DNA from: Pseudobdellovibrionaceae bacterium
GTDB taxonomy: Bacteria > Bdellovibrionota > Bdellovibrionia > Bdellovibrionales > UBA1609
Direction: 5' to 3'
Length of the DNA stretch: 49,084 bases
Assembly: GCA_023954155.1 (NCBI GenBank)
Contig: JAMLIO010000011.1
Span: forward strand, 1 to 49,084
Shown: piece after piece, positions 1 through 7,682 of the stretch
Layout of the letters: every line of letters starts with the position of its first letter
How positions within the stretch are numbered: the first letter of the stretch is position 1
Position numbers and translations under genes: made by a program
Notes under the pieces: model-generated
Told to the model about the DNA's origin: nothing
The model's database searches: none
What the model saw: the letters and a program-made list of their open reading frames with translations, nothing else

Positions 1-466
1 GTCCATTGCCATCAATATCAATAAAAAGCGGAGAGGTACTCGCAAAAGGAGCATTAGGAGAGTTAGCACCACCGATTGTCAGATACTCACGCTTGCTGTA
101 TCCATCAATAATTCTAAGAACCCCTTCGGTGGTGTAGGCTCCGTTTTTATTAAAAGTGACAAAACCAATTTCAGGATAGCCGTCACCGTTAAGGTCACCT
201 ACAACAGGAGATGACATCACCTGATTGTAGTCAGGCAGCATTGTAAAAGTATTAAAATTATGAGTGAGTTTGGGATTAAAGTTACTGGCAGTGATATCCA
301 CACAAAATGGAATCACCTCTTCGATAGGTCTTTTAGAGCTAAATTCTGTCCCTGCAAAAAAACCAGTACAGTTTTGAAAACCAAATAAAGTTAGAAATAA
401 AAGTGAAAGGGTGCTAACGGTTTTAAAGTATTTGTGACCTAATAAAAAAGACAATGACTTTCTCAT
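1..466 (-). CDS. FG-GAP/VCBS-repeat lipoprotein, 3' part outside window
   Basis: This reading frame runs off the left edge, so only about 155 N-terminal residues are visible. It begins with a basic n-region and a hydrophobic stretch ending in the lipobox LFGFQNC, so the protein is probably a lipoprotein anchored in the envelope. The visible mature part contains a calcium-loop motif of the FG-GAP/VCBS type (DLNGDGYPEIGF) and the start of a second one (DIDGNG at the edge). Repeats of this kind build beta-propellers and are common in adhesins and surface proteins. The ATG follows a run of five G at 7 nt, which supports this start. Function is unknown beyond surface display. Confidence 0.8.
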   Translation of the reverse strand, partial: MRKSLSFLLGHKYFKTVSTLSLLFLTLFGFQNCTGFFAGTEFSSKRPIEEVIPFCVDITASNFNPKLTHNFNTFTMLPDYNQVMSSPVVGDLNGDGYPEIGFVTFNKNGAYTTEGVLRIIDGYSKREYLTIGGANSPNAPFASTSPLFIDIDGNG

Positions 467-609
467 TCTTGCACCCCCATCCTATGAACTTAGCGGTATA
501 TCACCTTGTGATGATGAATTTATGTGGGGGTGTCTGTAGCAGAATGAGAACTTTTGATAAACTGTTCTTAAGTTGTTGCCTGAACATTTCAAAAGCGTTG
601 CACCAGCAA

Positions 610-1335
610 CTACAACGCAAATGAAGACCAGTTTGTTTCACAGAGTGTATATGATGCCCCTCCAGTGATTTGAACGGCGCTTAAGATCTTGGTAAAATCA
701 ATCCCTGAATCTGCTGCACAGGGTTTGCTTAAAGGTAGAATCGCATTGACCTTGATGTCTTTAAGAGACTTGTATTGTGTTAATGTAACTAAGAACGCCC
801 CAGTATCAATGGGACTTTGATCTTCAGCATCACCAACAATCAGTATCACAAGCTCTGAATCTTGGCGTATAAAACCTGACCAATTGGCATTGTTCAGAGC
901 ACCTAGAATAGAGGAGAAGTATTTTTCAATTGCATCTCCACCAGTGCTCAGTTGTGTGGCTACCAGAAGACCGATGTCATAGGGAGAGCTGGCTTGTCGA
1001 GTATCAAAGTACTGTAAAGTATTTACCCAAGATGAAGTGAGTCCTAAAAAGTTTAAATCTGTATCCTTATATTGATCTAAAAGTTTCGGTAAATTATTAG
1101 CAACGTTTTGTCGGTGTGTGTGCATGCTTCCTGAATCATCTATAATAAAGACTAAGTCCACTTTGGGTTTCACTTTATTTTCTACAGCCTCAGCTTCTGC
1201 TACGACTTCTATGGTTTGTTCAGGCTGGGCTTCAGGTGTGGCACCACCTGCGGATGCAGCTCTGTTGCCGCTACAACCTATGGAGGCCATGCCTGTTAGT
1301 CCTATAGAACACAAAACGATTATTATTTTTTTCAT
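610..1335 (-). CDS. VWA-domain lipoprotein
   Basis: A 241-residue exported protein with a von Willebrand factor A domain. I chose the internal ATG beginning MKKIIIVL because AGAGGGG precedes it at a good distance. A short signal ends at the cysteine of MASIGC, consistent with a lipoprotein. An acidic, Ala/Glu/Val-rich linker follows, then the VWA fold with the metal-binding MIDAS motif DDSGSM at about residues 65-70 and a later IVGDAEDQS strand. Such domains bind protein ligands through a metal ion. The same VWA type recurs in the two giant lipoproteins at the other end of the window. Substrate unknown. Confidence 0.8.
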   Translation of the reverse strand: MKKIIIVLCSIGLTGMASIGCSGNRAASAGGATPEAQPEQTIEVVAEAEAVENKVKPKVDLVFIIDDSGSMHTHRQNVANNLPKLLDQYKDTDLNFLGLTSSWVNTLQYFDTRQASSPYDIGLLVATQLSTGGDAIEKYFSSILGALNNANWSGFIRQDSELVILIVGDAEDQSPIDTGAFLVTLTQYKSLKDIKVNAILPLSKPCAADSGIDFTKILSAVQITGGASYTLCETNWSSFAL

Positions 1336-1362
1336 GAGTTCCCCTCTCTTGATTTTAGTTAC

Positions 1363-1381
1363 TGCATACAAAATGCAGTGG
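1363..1381. promoter_or_regulatory. Small perfect inverted repeat in VWA lipoprotein leader
   Basis: ACTGCAT and ATGCAGT form a perfect 7-bp dyad around a 5-nt spacer, a short way upstream of the ribosome-binding site of the VWA lipoprotein gene. It could be an operator or a leader hairpin. No T-run follows, so it is not a terminator. Only the symmetry is observed. Confidence 0.3.
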
Positions 1382-1664
1382 TCCTTTTATGTAAAAGTAC
1401 AGATGTAAGTCAAAAAATTTTATCTGTGATTCTCTTACTTGCGTTTAAAAAATCTGTACGAGGTCCATGACCTTTATAAAGAATTGTTATTCATATTAGT
1501 GTTTAAGGCGCACTAGATAACTAAAATCTATTGATATAAAAAAATACTGTAGGCGGATAAGAAAAAATTATGTGTTTGCCAGCCTGTACGGTGTTGTTCC
1601 GATGTAAAAAGAAGATGAAGAGGTTCGACGTGGAGATGTGATTGGCCTTGTGGGATCATATAAG
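1382..1664. other. Intergenic region with no recognised gene
   Basis: About 280 bases lie between the leader of the VWA lipoprotein gene and the purE stop codon. I see AT-rich sequence without a convincing reading frame, repeat or terminator. It probably contains the promoter of the VWA gene on the minus strand, but I cannot place it reliably. Confidence 0.5.
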
Positions 1665-2156
1665 CTATGACTTCAGATTCCGATTGGCGTTGATCACTTT
1701 TTGTTTTTGCTCTTTTTGGTGTTCAGTAAGCCACTGGGCCACGTTATCTTGAAAGCCACCTAAAATTCTTAAAGCTAAAAGTGCGGCATTAGCGGCATTA
1801 TCAATACCCACGGTCGCTACAGGTACGCCCTTGGGCATTTGCATGATAGATAGTAGAGCATCCCATCCTTGCATGGGGGTGATGTTCACAGGCACCCCAA
1901 TCACGGGCAGGGTGGTGGCAGCGGCTACCATACCAGGTAAGTGTGCGGCTCCTCCTGCTCCAGCGATGATCACTTTAAGTCCACGATCGCGAGCTGTTTT
2001 GGCGTATTCGATCATCTCTTCAGGAGTACGATGAGCAGAGACAATTTGCACTTCGTAAGGGACTTGTGCTGCTTTAAGAGCTTCACAGGCTTTTTCCATA
2101 ACGGGAAGATCCGAATCGCTTCCCATGATGATTCCAATAAGAGGTGTTGTGCTCAT
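1665..2156 (-). CDS. purE: N5-carboxyaminoimidazole ribonucleotide mutase
   Basis: Class I PurE, 163 residues. It isomerises N5-carboxyaminoimidazole ribonucleotide to the C4-carboxylated form in de novo purine synthesis, using the product of PurK. The N-terminus carries the nucleotide-binding GSDSDLP motif, followed by SAHRTPE and the glycine-rich [12 protein letters not shown], all hallmarks of the family. Length is normal. It lies downstream of purK on the same strand. AAGGAG stands 8 nt before the ATG. The start region is duplicated twice upstream as 44-nt repeats, so translation may be coupled to two tiny upstream frames. Confidence 0.97.
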   Translation of the reverse strand: MSTTPLIGIIMGSDSDLPVMEKACEALKAAQVPYEVQIVSAHRTPEEMIEYAKTARDRGLKVIIAGAGGAAHLPGMVAAATTLPVIGVPVNITPMQGWDALLSIMQMPKGVPVATVGIDNAANAALLALRILGGFQDNVAQWLTEHQKEQKQKVINANRNLKS

Positions 2157-2200
2157 AGTGTGGACTCCTTGATGATTTCAATAAGAGATAGTGCGCTCAT
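2153..2200 (-). CDS. 15-codon leader frame overlapping purE
   Basis: This frame reads [15 protein letters not shown] and ends at a TGA that shares ATGA with the purE start codon. Its ribosome-binding site (ACGGAG, 2209-2214) lies exactly 44 nt from that of purE. The first twelve codons are clearly a diverged copy of the start of purE ([12 protein letters not shown]), with long identical DNA blocks. It is either a decayed duplication or a leader peptide that couples translation into purE. Whether it is translated is not shown by the sequence alone. Confidence 0.5.
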   Translation of the reverse strand: MSALSLIEIIKESTL

Positions 2201-2244
2201 AGATTGAACTCCGTAATAAGATCAGTGAAGGAGGATGTGTTCAT
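2197..2244 (-). CDS. Second 15-codon leader frame in the purK-purE gap
   Basis: This frame reads [15 protein letters not shown] and again stops at a TGA overlapping the next ATG as ATGA. It has the same length as the frame downstream and its possible ribosome-binding site (GCGAGG, 2253-2258) is again 44 nt further on. Sequence similarity to the purE start is weaker than in the middle unit, but Ser5, Ile10, Glu12 and Leu15 agree with the middle peptide. It lies about 40 nt after the purK stop codon. Confidence 0.4.
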   Translation of the reverse strand: MNTSSFTDLITEFNL

Positions 2245-2283
2245 ATAGGGTGCCTCGCTTACTGATTTTTATAATGAGCGATC

Positions 2284-3582
2284 TTATAACTGAAACTTCG
2301 CTCTTATTTTCTCTAATTCTAACAAGGCTTTTTCTGGAGTGTCAGCTAAAGTTGTCAGATGGCCCAATTTCCTGCCCTTTCGGCTTTGTGTTTTTTTGTA
2401 CCAATGCAGATAAATGTTTGGACTTAATGCCTGAGGTAGAGTCAATGCGCTAGCTGGGCAATCCCTTTCGCCAATCAAATTGTACATGGCAAAGCCCTCT
2501 TGTTGCAGAATGGGCTTTTGTGGCAATTCCATATTACAAATGGCCATAAGGTGGGCGGTGAATTGACTTATATTCAGGGCCTCAATGCTATAGTGGGCAG
2601 AGTTGTGCACCCGAGGGGCCACTTCGTTCACTAACAGCGTTCCGTCTTGGGTTAAAAACAACTCAAAACTGATCAGTCCTACAAAATTGATCTTGTTTAC
2701 ATAAGACTTAAGGCTTTCTAAAGTGCTTTGATAAGGGGATTCAGCGATGGGCCCTTTCACCCAAAGACATTTAGAGTTCTCTTGATAGCTTTCTACTAAA
2801 GGGAAACTTAAGATTTGCCCTGAAGGGTTGCGCGCAAAGCTCACAGCTAGTTCTTTGGTAAAAGGCACAAAGTCTTCTGCGATCCACTCCTTAATGGAAA
2901 GTGAAGAGTCACTTGGGGCATCAGACCCTCTTATTGTATTTTGTGATTGAGAGTTTATTTCTGAGTTCTGTTCTGAAGTCTTTGAGTGTGTGTTTTGAAG
3001 TGGGGTTGCAGAAGATGGCGAGCAGCTGTGGTCTAAGGCTAGGAGTTCTTGCTCGAACGAGTTTAGGTCCTCTGGGGTTTTGATCACTCGTGTACCGTAT
3101 CCATCATAGCCAAACAGTCGCTTTTTAAAAACCAGACCCTGAGGCTTTTGCTTTAAGGTTTTTCTGGCGTCGTCAAAGGAAGAGAATGGGTAGAGAGGGC
3201 TTGTGGCAATTCCGTTTTCAATTAAAGATTTTTTCTGAGGAAGCCTATCTCTTAAGCACTCTAAAGTTTCAGGCGAGGGCCAGACCTTAGTCTTTGCGTG
3301 TTTGAGCTGTTCGGGGTCAATAAATTCACTTTCTATAGTGAGAAGGTCTTTGTCTTTGCAAAAATTCAAAAAATCTGAAGAGTTATCTAAAAGACCTAAA
3401 GTGACTTGGGTGCTGGTCTGAGCGGCTGGACTATCAGAACTGGATGCAAAGACATGAAGGTTTAATCCTAAATCCTCTGCGGCTTCAGACAGCATTTGGG
3501 CTAACTGTCCATCACCTAAAACTCCAATGCTGAGTTTTTGTGCATCTTCTTGAGAACGTAGGGTCTGACTGTTCAGGCTCAT
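2284..3582 (-). CDS. purK: N5-carboxyaminoimidazole ribonucleotide synthase
   Basis: ATP-grasp enzyme of 432 residues that carboxylates aminoimidazole ribonucleotide using ATP and bicarbonate, feeding PurE. Visible family features are the N-terminal dinucleotide-fold loop VLGDGQLAQM (normally GGGQL), the ATP-grasp loop GYDGYGTRV near residue 160 and the C-terminal NEVAPRVHNSAHYSIEA block near the active site. It is longer than the usual 350-390 residues because of a Ser/Asn/Gln-rich insert at about residues 186-230, just before the EDFVPFTKELAV strand. GGGAGCC precedes the ATG. It lies upstream of purE, probably in one transcript. The subtilase gene ends 50 nt before its start. Confidence 0.95.
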   Translation of the reverse strand: MSLNSQTLRSQEDAQKLSIGVLGDGQLAQMLSEAAEDLGLNLHVFASSSDSPAAQTSTQVTLGLLDNSSDFLNFCKDKDLLTIESEFIDPEQLKHAKTKVWPSPETLECLRDRLPQKKSLIENGIATSPLYPFSSFDDARKTLKQKPQGLVFKKRLFGYDGYGTRVIKTPEDLNSFEQELLALDHSCSPSSATPLQNTHSKTSEQNSEINSQSQNTIRGSDAPSDSSLSIKEWIAEDFVPFTKELAVSFARNPSGQILSFPLVESYQENSKCLWVKGPIAESPYQSTLESLKSYVNKINFVGLISFELFLTQDGTLLVNEVAPRVHNSAHYSIEALNISQFTAHLMAICNMELPQKPILQQEGFAMYNLIGERDCPASALTLPQALSPNIYLHWYKKTQSRKGRKLGHLTTLADTPEKALLELEKIRAKFQL

Positions 3583-3632
3583 AAAGGCTCCCTTTGGTTC
3601 CTTATAGCCTTAGTTTGGGAAATTGAGAAGAC

Positions 3633-5360
3633 TTAGTTGGGGCCGCCTGAAAGATGGAGGGTCCAATTTACGAGTTGCCCTGTGACTCCTGTGTCTCCGT
3701 CTACAACTTTAAGAGTCCAATTGCCCGTACTGCTCTCTTGATAGAAGGCATTGGAAAGCAGGTAATTAGAAGTGGTGTATCCCGAAACACCCTCTAGAGA
3801 GTTATTGATGTTCATCAAAATGCTTTTTGTACCACTAGGGGCTGTGAGTTCGATGGCCAGATCAGAAATGTCATTGTGATTGATCTGCATCGACACGCGC
3901 ACGGATTCAATTTTAAGATTTTGGGCTACGCTTAGTGTGTGTGTGGCGCCTGTTAAAGAATTGTCAGGGATAGTGAGCGCTGGGCTTATGCTGCTTGAAA
4001 CACTATGATTCTGATAGGTGCCTAAGTTGACAGAATAGGTTTTGGCCATTGTCACGGCAGCGTCTGTATTGACCAGTCCAAAGCCATACCAGTTGTGAAA
4101 GTGAAAGCCTGCGGTGTTGGTGATCCATGGCAGTTCATACACATAGCCTGAAGGGATGGTTCTTCCATTAAAACTATTTAGAGGGTGGACCGTGATGGGG
4201 TTGTCACGATCAGGGTCCACTTTGCGCGCGGTTTTAGCAAGGATGTATTTGACGTCTCTCCATGACAGGTTGGGATTGGCTTCAAGCATTAGAGCTACCA
4301 CTCCAGAAATTTGAGGAGCCGCCGCAGAGGTTCCCCCAAAAGCAGAGGTGTAGCGACAACCTGAGTTTCCATTTTGTCCTCTTTCAAAAGTGACAGTGGT
4401 GGAGTTGCTGGTTTTTGCATAACCCACTGAACAGCTAGGGCGATCTGTGGTGAAAATTCCTGGATCACTCACGCCATCTTCGCCACCAAATGCGCTGATC
4501 CACAGGTTAGAACCTGTAGAAGAGTATGTGGTGGCTACTCCTTTGGCATCAAGTCCTCCCACTAAAATGGTGAAGGGGTTGGCCGCATCGGGGTCCATGT
4601 TGGCGTTGCCCACACAGGGTTCGCTTGTGCTGCCTCGACAGGTGACAAAGTAGTCGTTGCCAGAGGCTTTGACAAAAATGCTACCTCTACCGCTTCGTCC
4701 ATTGGTGACACGATTTTGCAGTATAGTTTCGTAAGTGGGTTCAATGGGGAAGAAGGTGTTTTGTGAAGTGCCCCAACTCATATTAGAAATGTCAAAATTG
4801 CCATCGGCTTGCGCGACAAGCAGCAATTCATTCTGTGTGACATGGCTAGATAAAAAGTTAGCACTGGAAAATTTGGCCAGTGGTGCGACCCCTACAGCTC
4901 CGATGCTGTTATTGTAAATGCCAGCAATAAGACCTGCGACGGCTGTTCCGTGAATGTCATCTGAAGCTTTAGGGCGCGCATTGGTGCTCACATAGGGCGA
5001 AGAACGAGTGAAGTCTCTGGATACGCCTGTCAGAAAATTTGCGCTTAAATCGGGATGTTCGTCAGACACACCATCATCAGAAATGCGAACATGAAGACCT
5101 GCGCCAAAAATGTCATCCATCCACGTGTTGTCTAAATTCAAATCCATACCTGCCACACCACCGTTTGTGGCAAACACGGATTGGCCTGTGTTTTTTAAGT
5201 GCCAAGCATAATCGAAATGCGGATCAGGGCCAGGGGAGGTGGAGGGCTGGGTGGAGCTTCCGCCACCCGCAGGAGTGAAACCCGCACTGCATCCGAACAG
5301 AGTTCCCGTCGACACCGCCAGCAGAACAAGAAGAAGAAAATTAAATTTATTTTCTTTCAT
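3633..5360 (-). CDS. Kexin-like subtilase lipoprotein with P domain
   Basis: A 575-residue serine protease of family S8, kexin-like. The signal ends at the lipobox TLFGC, predicting a lipid-anchored extracytoplasmic enzyme. A Gly/Ser/Pro linker (about 28-45) precedes the catalytic domain. Likely active-site residues are Asp95 (ISDDGVS), His137 (DIHGTAVAG), the oxyanion Asn235 (ASGND) and Ser345 (GGTSAAAP). A proprotein-convertase P domain fills about 455-572. No inhibitory prodomain is present in this polypeptide. It is instead encoded by the preceding gene, which overlaps this one by 14 nt. The ribosome-binding site is weak (AGGG), fitting translational coupling. Confidence 0.93.
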   Translation of the reverse strand: MKENKFNFLLLVLLAVSTGTLFGCSAGFTPAGGGSSTQPSTSPGPDPHFDYAWHLKNTGQSVFATNGGVAGMDLNLDNTWMDDIFGAGLHVRISDDGVSDEHPDLSANFLTGVSRDFTRSSPYVSTNARPKASDDIHGTAVAGLIAGIYNNSIGAVGVAPLAKFSSANFLSSHVTQNELLLVAQADGNFDISNMSWGTSQNTFFPIEPTYETILQNRVTNGRSGRGSIFVKASGNDYFVTCRGSTSEPCVGNANMDPDAANPFTILVGGLDAKGVATTYSSTGSNLWISAFGGEDGVSDPGIFTTDRPSCSVGYAKTSNSTTVTFERGQNGNSGCRYTSAFGGTSAAAPQISGVVALMLEANPNLSWRDVKYILAKTARKVDPDRDNPITVHPLNSFNGRTIPSGYVYELPWITNTAGFHFHNWYGFGLVNTDAAVTMAKTYSVNLGTYQNHSVSSSISPALTIPDNSLTGATHTLSVAQNLKIESVRVSMQINHNDISDLAIELTAPSGTKSILMNINNSLEGVSGYTTSNYLLSNAFYQESSTGNWTLKVVDGDTGVTGQLVNWTLHLSGGPN

Positions 5361-5913
5361 AAACCCTGCTTAATACTTCTGGTGTCACGGCATTTACGCG
5401 TGAATCGTTTTTGATTTGGTTTGTGAGCTGTTCAAAATCAAATTCGTCTTGCTTGGGAGTGACATAGTAAGTGTCAATATGAGGAAAAGAAGCAAGAACC
5501 TTAAGGTCATGAGTTTTAAGCACGTCATCAAGGTGAGCTTGATTAGATTTAGAAATATTCAGTTTAAGATTGCCTGTCAGTGTTCCTACATTTTTGGTTT
5601 GTGGGTGAAACATGGTTAGGGGTTGATTTTTGTGAAAGCGATTCTCTGAAAACTCTGATTCTGACATGACGGTCACTCGTTTATCTTGGGCTTGTGTCCA
5701 CACTTTCCACTCGGGGACGACTTGGCTGGACTTTAAATCCGCAGACTGGGGGAGAGTTTCTGTTGCTGTGGTTACGGTCTTATGTGAAGCTTTTTTTTGT
5801 ACGCGCTTTTGAAAATCCTCGTTATTAAAAACACGTGAAAAATCTTTGGCGTGCCCGACAAAGGAAAATGAAATCATAAGTATGTAGAAGGAAGCTTGAA
5901 ACAGACGCACCAT
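5347..5913 (-). CDS. Exported stand-alone prodomain-like protein for the adjacent subtilase
   Basis: A 188-residue protein with a signal peptide (cleavage probably near GHAKD). The C-terminal 65 residues have the pattern of a subtilase N-terminal prodomain: a helix-strand unit ending VLASFPHIDTYYVTP, then a helix and a final NDSRVNAVTPEVL strand, as in fervidolysin-type propeptides. In most subtilases this segment is fused ahead of the catalytic domain and acts as folding chaperone and temporary inhibitor. Here it is a separate gene whose last codons overlap the start of the protease gene. I infer that it acts in trans on that protease. The assignment rests on pattern and context, not on a search. 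Confidence 0.7.
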   Translation of the reverse strand: MVRLFQASFYILMISFSFVGHAKDFSRVFNNEDFQKRVQKKASHKTVTTATETLPQSADLKSSQVVPEWKVWTQAQDKRVTVMSESEFSENRFHKNQPLTMFHPQTKNVGTLTGNLKLNISKSNQAHLDDVLKTHDLKVLASFPHIDTYYVTPKQDEFDFEQLTNQIKNDSRVNAVTPEVLSRVYERK

Positions 5914-5989
5914 AGATCATTCATCGGACTTTTTAGGAAGCTTAGTAAATTGAAGTTGTCACATAGTGAGACACCCAAAAACAAAACTC

Positions 5990-6050
5990 CACAAACTGGA
6001 CCTTTCGGACTTACAGACCAACAAACGCGTGTTGGATACACATCGCCCGA
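5990..6050 (-). repeat. Decayed copy of the foldback-element core
   Basis: Read on the minus strand, this stretch matches the 5' half of the conserved core seen at 17311-17410 and 40635-40739: the blocks GTATCC, GCGTT, GTCTGT and CCGAAAGGTCC occur in the same order. The 3' half and the long complementary arms are lost or too diverged to recognise. It lies between the prodomain gene and the dihydrouridine synthase gene. Confidence 0.6.
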
Positions 6051-6140
6051 GGTGAGGTGACAATCTAAGGGAATATTTAAAGTTTCCCTTACTACCACAA
6101 AGCTCGCCAAGGGGTGTTTATAGTATATAGAGGTGGAGGA

Positions 6141-7169
6141 TTAGTTGCGCAGTTCGGTTTTGGCGTAGACTTTTTGTGGGGTTTTGAAAAATTTGTGCAA
6201 AGATTCACGAAGTTCGTCGTAGGTCGTGGCTTTTACAGTCCATGTGAAAAGTGTGTGGCCAAACTCTAGCCAGGGTTGGGCGTTATTGATGTAGAATTTT
6301 GTTTTTCTGACACCTTGTTTTTCTTCGCAGTGCTCTTGCATGATATCTATAAAACGCATCATGGCTCTGTATAATTCTTCGCCTTCTTCATAGGGATCTT
6401 TGGGGGCGGGCCCTGATTTAGCTTTTGGATTTTTAAGTCCTAAGATTTCTCCGTACTGCCACATGAGCCATGGTCTGACTGTTAAGGCTCGACCGACCAT
6501 CACCATATCACAGCGAGTCTGCTCAAACATGTTTACAATATCTTGAGCCACTTGGATGTCACCGTTGCCTATGACAGGTATGGGGAGTTTTTCTTTGACC
6601 AGACGAATCTGCTCCCAATCGGCTTTGCCTCTGCGTTTTTGATCGCTGGTTCTGGGATGCAGGGTGATCCAAGAGGCTCCTGCATCGACCAAACCTTTAA
6701 TAAACTGAATCAAAAAATCTGGATCATTCTGTTTGCCCGCACGGAGTTTTACTGAGACAGGCACATTGGCATTTCTAACTGTCATGCGCACCACCTCGGC
6801 AGCATAGTCAGGGTCACCCATAAGGGCCACGCCATAATTATGTCTAAGGGCTTTTTTCACAGGACATCCCATATTGATGTCGATGCCCAGTGCTCCCCAG
6901 TCCTGAAGCTTATGCACGGACTTTTGAATAAAGCTTTCTTCGTTACCTAAAATCTGTGGCACCAAATCATCTTCTACACTGAGTTTTTGAGTTTCAAAAA
7001 GTTCAAAAAGTTCTTCTTTGGGCAGCTTAAAACTAGAAAGCATTTCTGTAGGCCAAAAGGTCTTGGCACCCTCAGGCATATACTCTTTGATCAGCAAACG
7101 AAGCCCAATATGACTTAAGCCCACCATAGGTGCTAAGGTCACTGGAAAATTAACTCTATTGGGAATCAT
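6141..7169 (-). CDS. tRNA-dihydrouridine synthase (Dus family)
   Basis: A 342-residue flavoenzyme that reduces specific uridines in tRNA. Family motifs are clear: the FMN-barrel start TLAPMVGLSH, the catalytic cysteine segment DINMGCPVKK, the lysine strand PVSVKLRAG, HPRTSDQKRRG, the phosphate-binding IGNGDI and VMVGRAL. I start at MIPNRV because AAAGGA stands 7 nt before it and the longer version has no such site. Which tRNA position it modifies is uncertain. A second family member is encoded about 4 kb away, so the two probably have different targets. Confidence 0.9.
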   Translation of the reverse strand: MIPNRVNFPVTLAPMVGLSHIGLRLLIKEYMPEGAKTFWPTEMLSSFKLPKEELFELFETQKLSVEDDLVPQILGNEESFIQKSVHKLQDWGALGIDINMGCPVKKALRHNYGVALMGDPDYAAEVVRMTVRNANVPVSVKLRAGKQNDPDFLIQFIKGLVDAGASWITLHPRTSDQKRRGKADWEQIRLVKEKLPIPVIGNGDIQVAQDIVNMFEQTRCDMVMVGRALTVRPWLMWQYGEILGLKNPKAKSGPAPKDPYEEGEELYRAMMRFIDIMQEHCEEKQGVRKTKFYINNAQPWLEFGHTLFTWTVKATTYDELRESLHKFFKTPQKVYAKTELRN

Positions 7170-7354
7170 GGAACATCCTTTGCCGTACCCACTTATAGCC
7201 AAACTCTTACTGGCTTCGCAAGGATATTCCTCGAAAATGTACTCAAGTAGCTATAACAAAAATGATAGTAGTCAAAGCTGGTATTAGAGGTGCAAGGAGC
7301 TAAGTCGACGTTCCTCAAAGACCTACATAATGTCTAGTTGAGGCCGATAATACT

Positions 7355-7421
7355 ATTATTTGTCCGATTATCTGAACTGCCACCGTATTTAGAATAGGAA
7401 TTCAGATTTCGGATAAATAAT
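7355..7421. promoter_or_regulatory. Inverted repeat upstream of the PIN module
   Basis: An imperfect dyad of about 21 bp: left arm 7355-7376 (ATTATTTGTCCGA then TCTGAA) and right arm 7401-7421, whose reverse complement reads ATTATTTATCCGA then TCTGAA. The 24-nt spacing and its place just before the predicted -35 box fit an operator for autoregulation, as is usual for toxin-antitoxin loci. It could instead be a hairpin in an upstream transcript. Confidence 0.5.
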
Positions 7422-7437
7422 GAGTAATTTCAATAAG

Positions 7438-7465
7438 TTGTAAGGTGAAACTTCCGTGCTATATT
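7438..7465 (+). promoter_or_regulatory. Predicted promoter of the PIN module
   Basis: TTGTAA and TATATT are separated by 16 nt and lie 26 nt before the ATG of the small upstream gene. The rest of the gap from 7170 holds only the inverted repeat described separately. Confidence 0.45.
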
Positions 7466-7490
7466 GATTTAGATAAAAGAGGATTGGGAG

Positions 7491-7682
7491 ATGTTAAAGC
7501 TTAAGATGGGAAGAAAAGATAAACTTCGTGAATCAGCTAAAAGATTTGAGAAAATTTATAAACAACCACTTAGTAAACGCATTGTGGATTTTCTAAAAGA
7601 AGAAAGCAATAAAGAAAAAGAGCAAGTTACAGACAAGAAGATAGCTCAGAATTCAAACCGCCAAAGAGACTTGGATATTTAA
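7491..7682 (+). CDS. Small basic protein preceding a PIN protein, possible antitoxin
   Basis: A 63-residue Lys/Arg/Glu-rich protein predicted to be mostly helical, without signal peptide or recognised domain. GAGG stands at a suitable distance before the ATG. Its TAA shares one base with the ATG of the next gene (TAATG), so the two are translationally coupled. Antitoxins of PIN toxins are typically small, encoded immediately upstream and overlap the toxin gene, so an antitoxin role is a reasonable inference. I do not recognise any of the standard DNA-binding folds in it. Confidence 0.6.
   Translation: MLKLKMGRKDKLRESAKRFEKIYKQPLSKRIVDFLKEESNKEKEQVTDKKIAQNSNRQRDLDI

Larger units (their letters stand above)
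2121..2258 (-). repeat. Three 44-nt degenerate tandem units spanning the purE start
   Basis: The start codons at 2154-2156, 2198-2200 and 2242-2244 are each 44 nt apart, and so are the Shine-Dalgarno-like hexamers at 2165, 2209 and 2253. The two units nearest purE share most bases. The outermost is more diverged. Because 44 is not a multiple of three, each repeat shifts frame, and each short frame ends at an ATGA overlap with the next start. Confidence 0.8.

Noticed and set aside
5874-6110. A 78-codon minus-strand frame between the prodomain and dihydrouridine synthase genes
   Set aside because: It overlaps the prodomain gene start, has no ribosome-binding site and covers the decayed foldback core. 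It reads like non-coding sequence.
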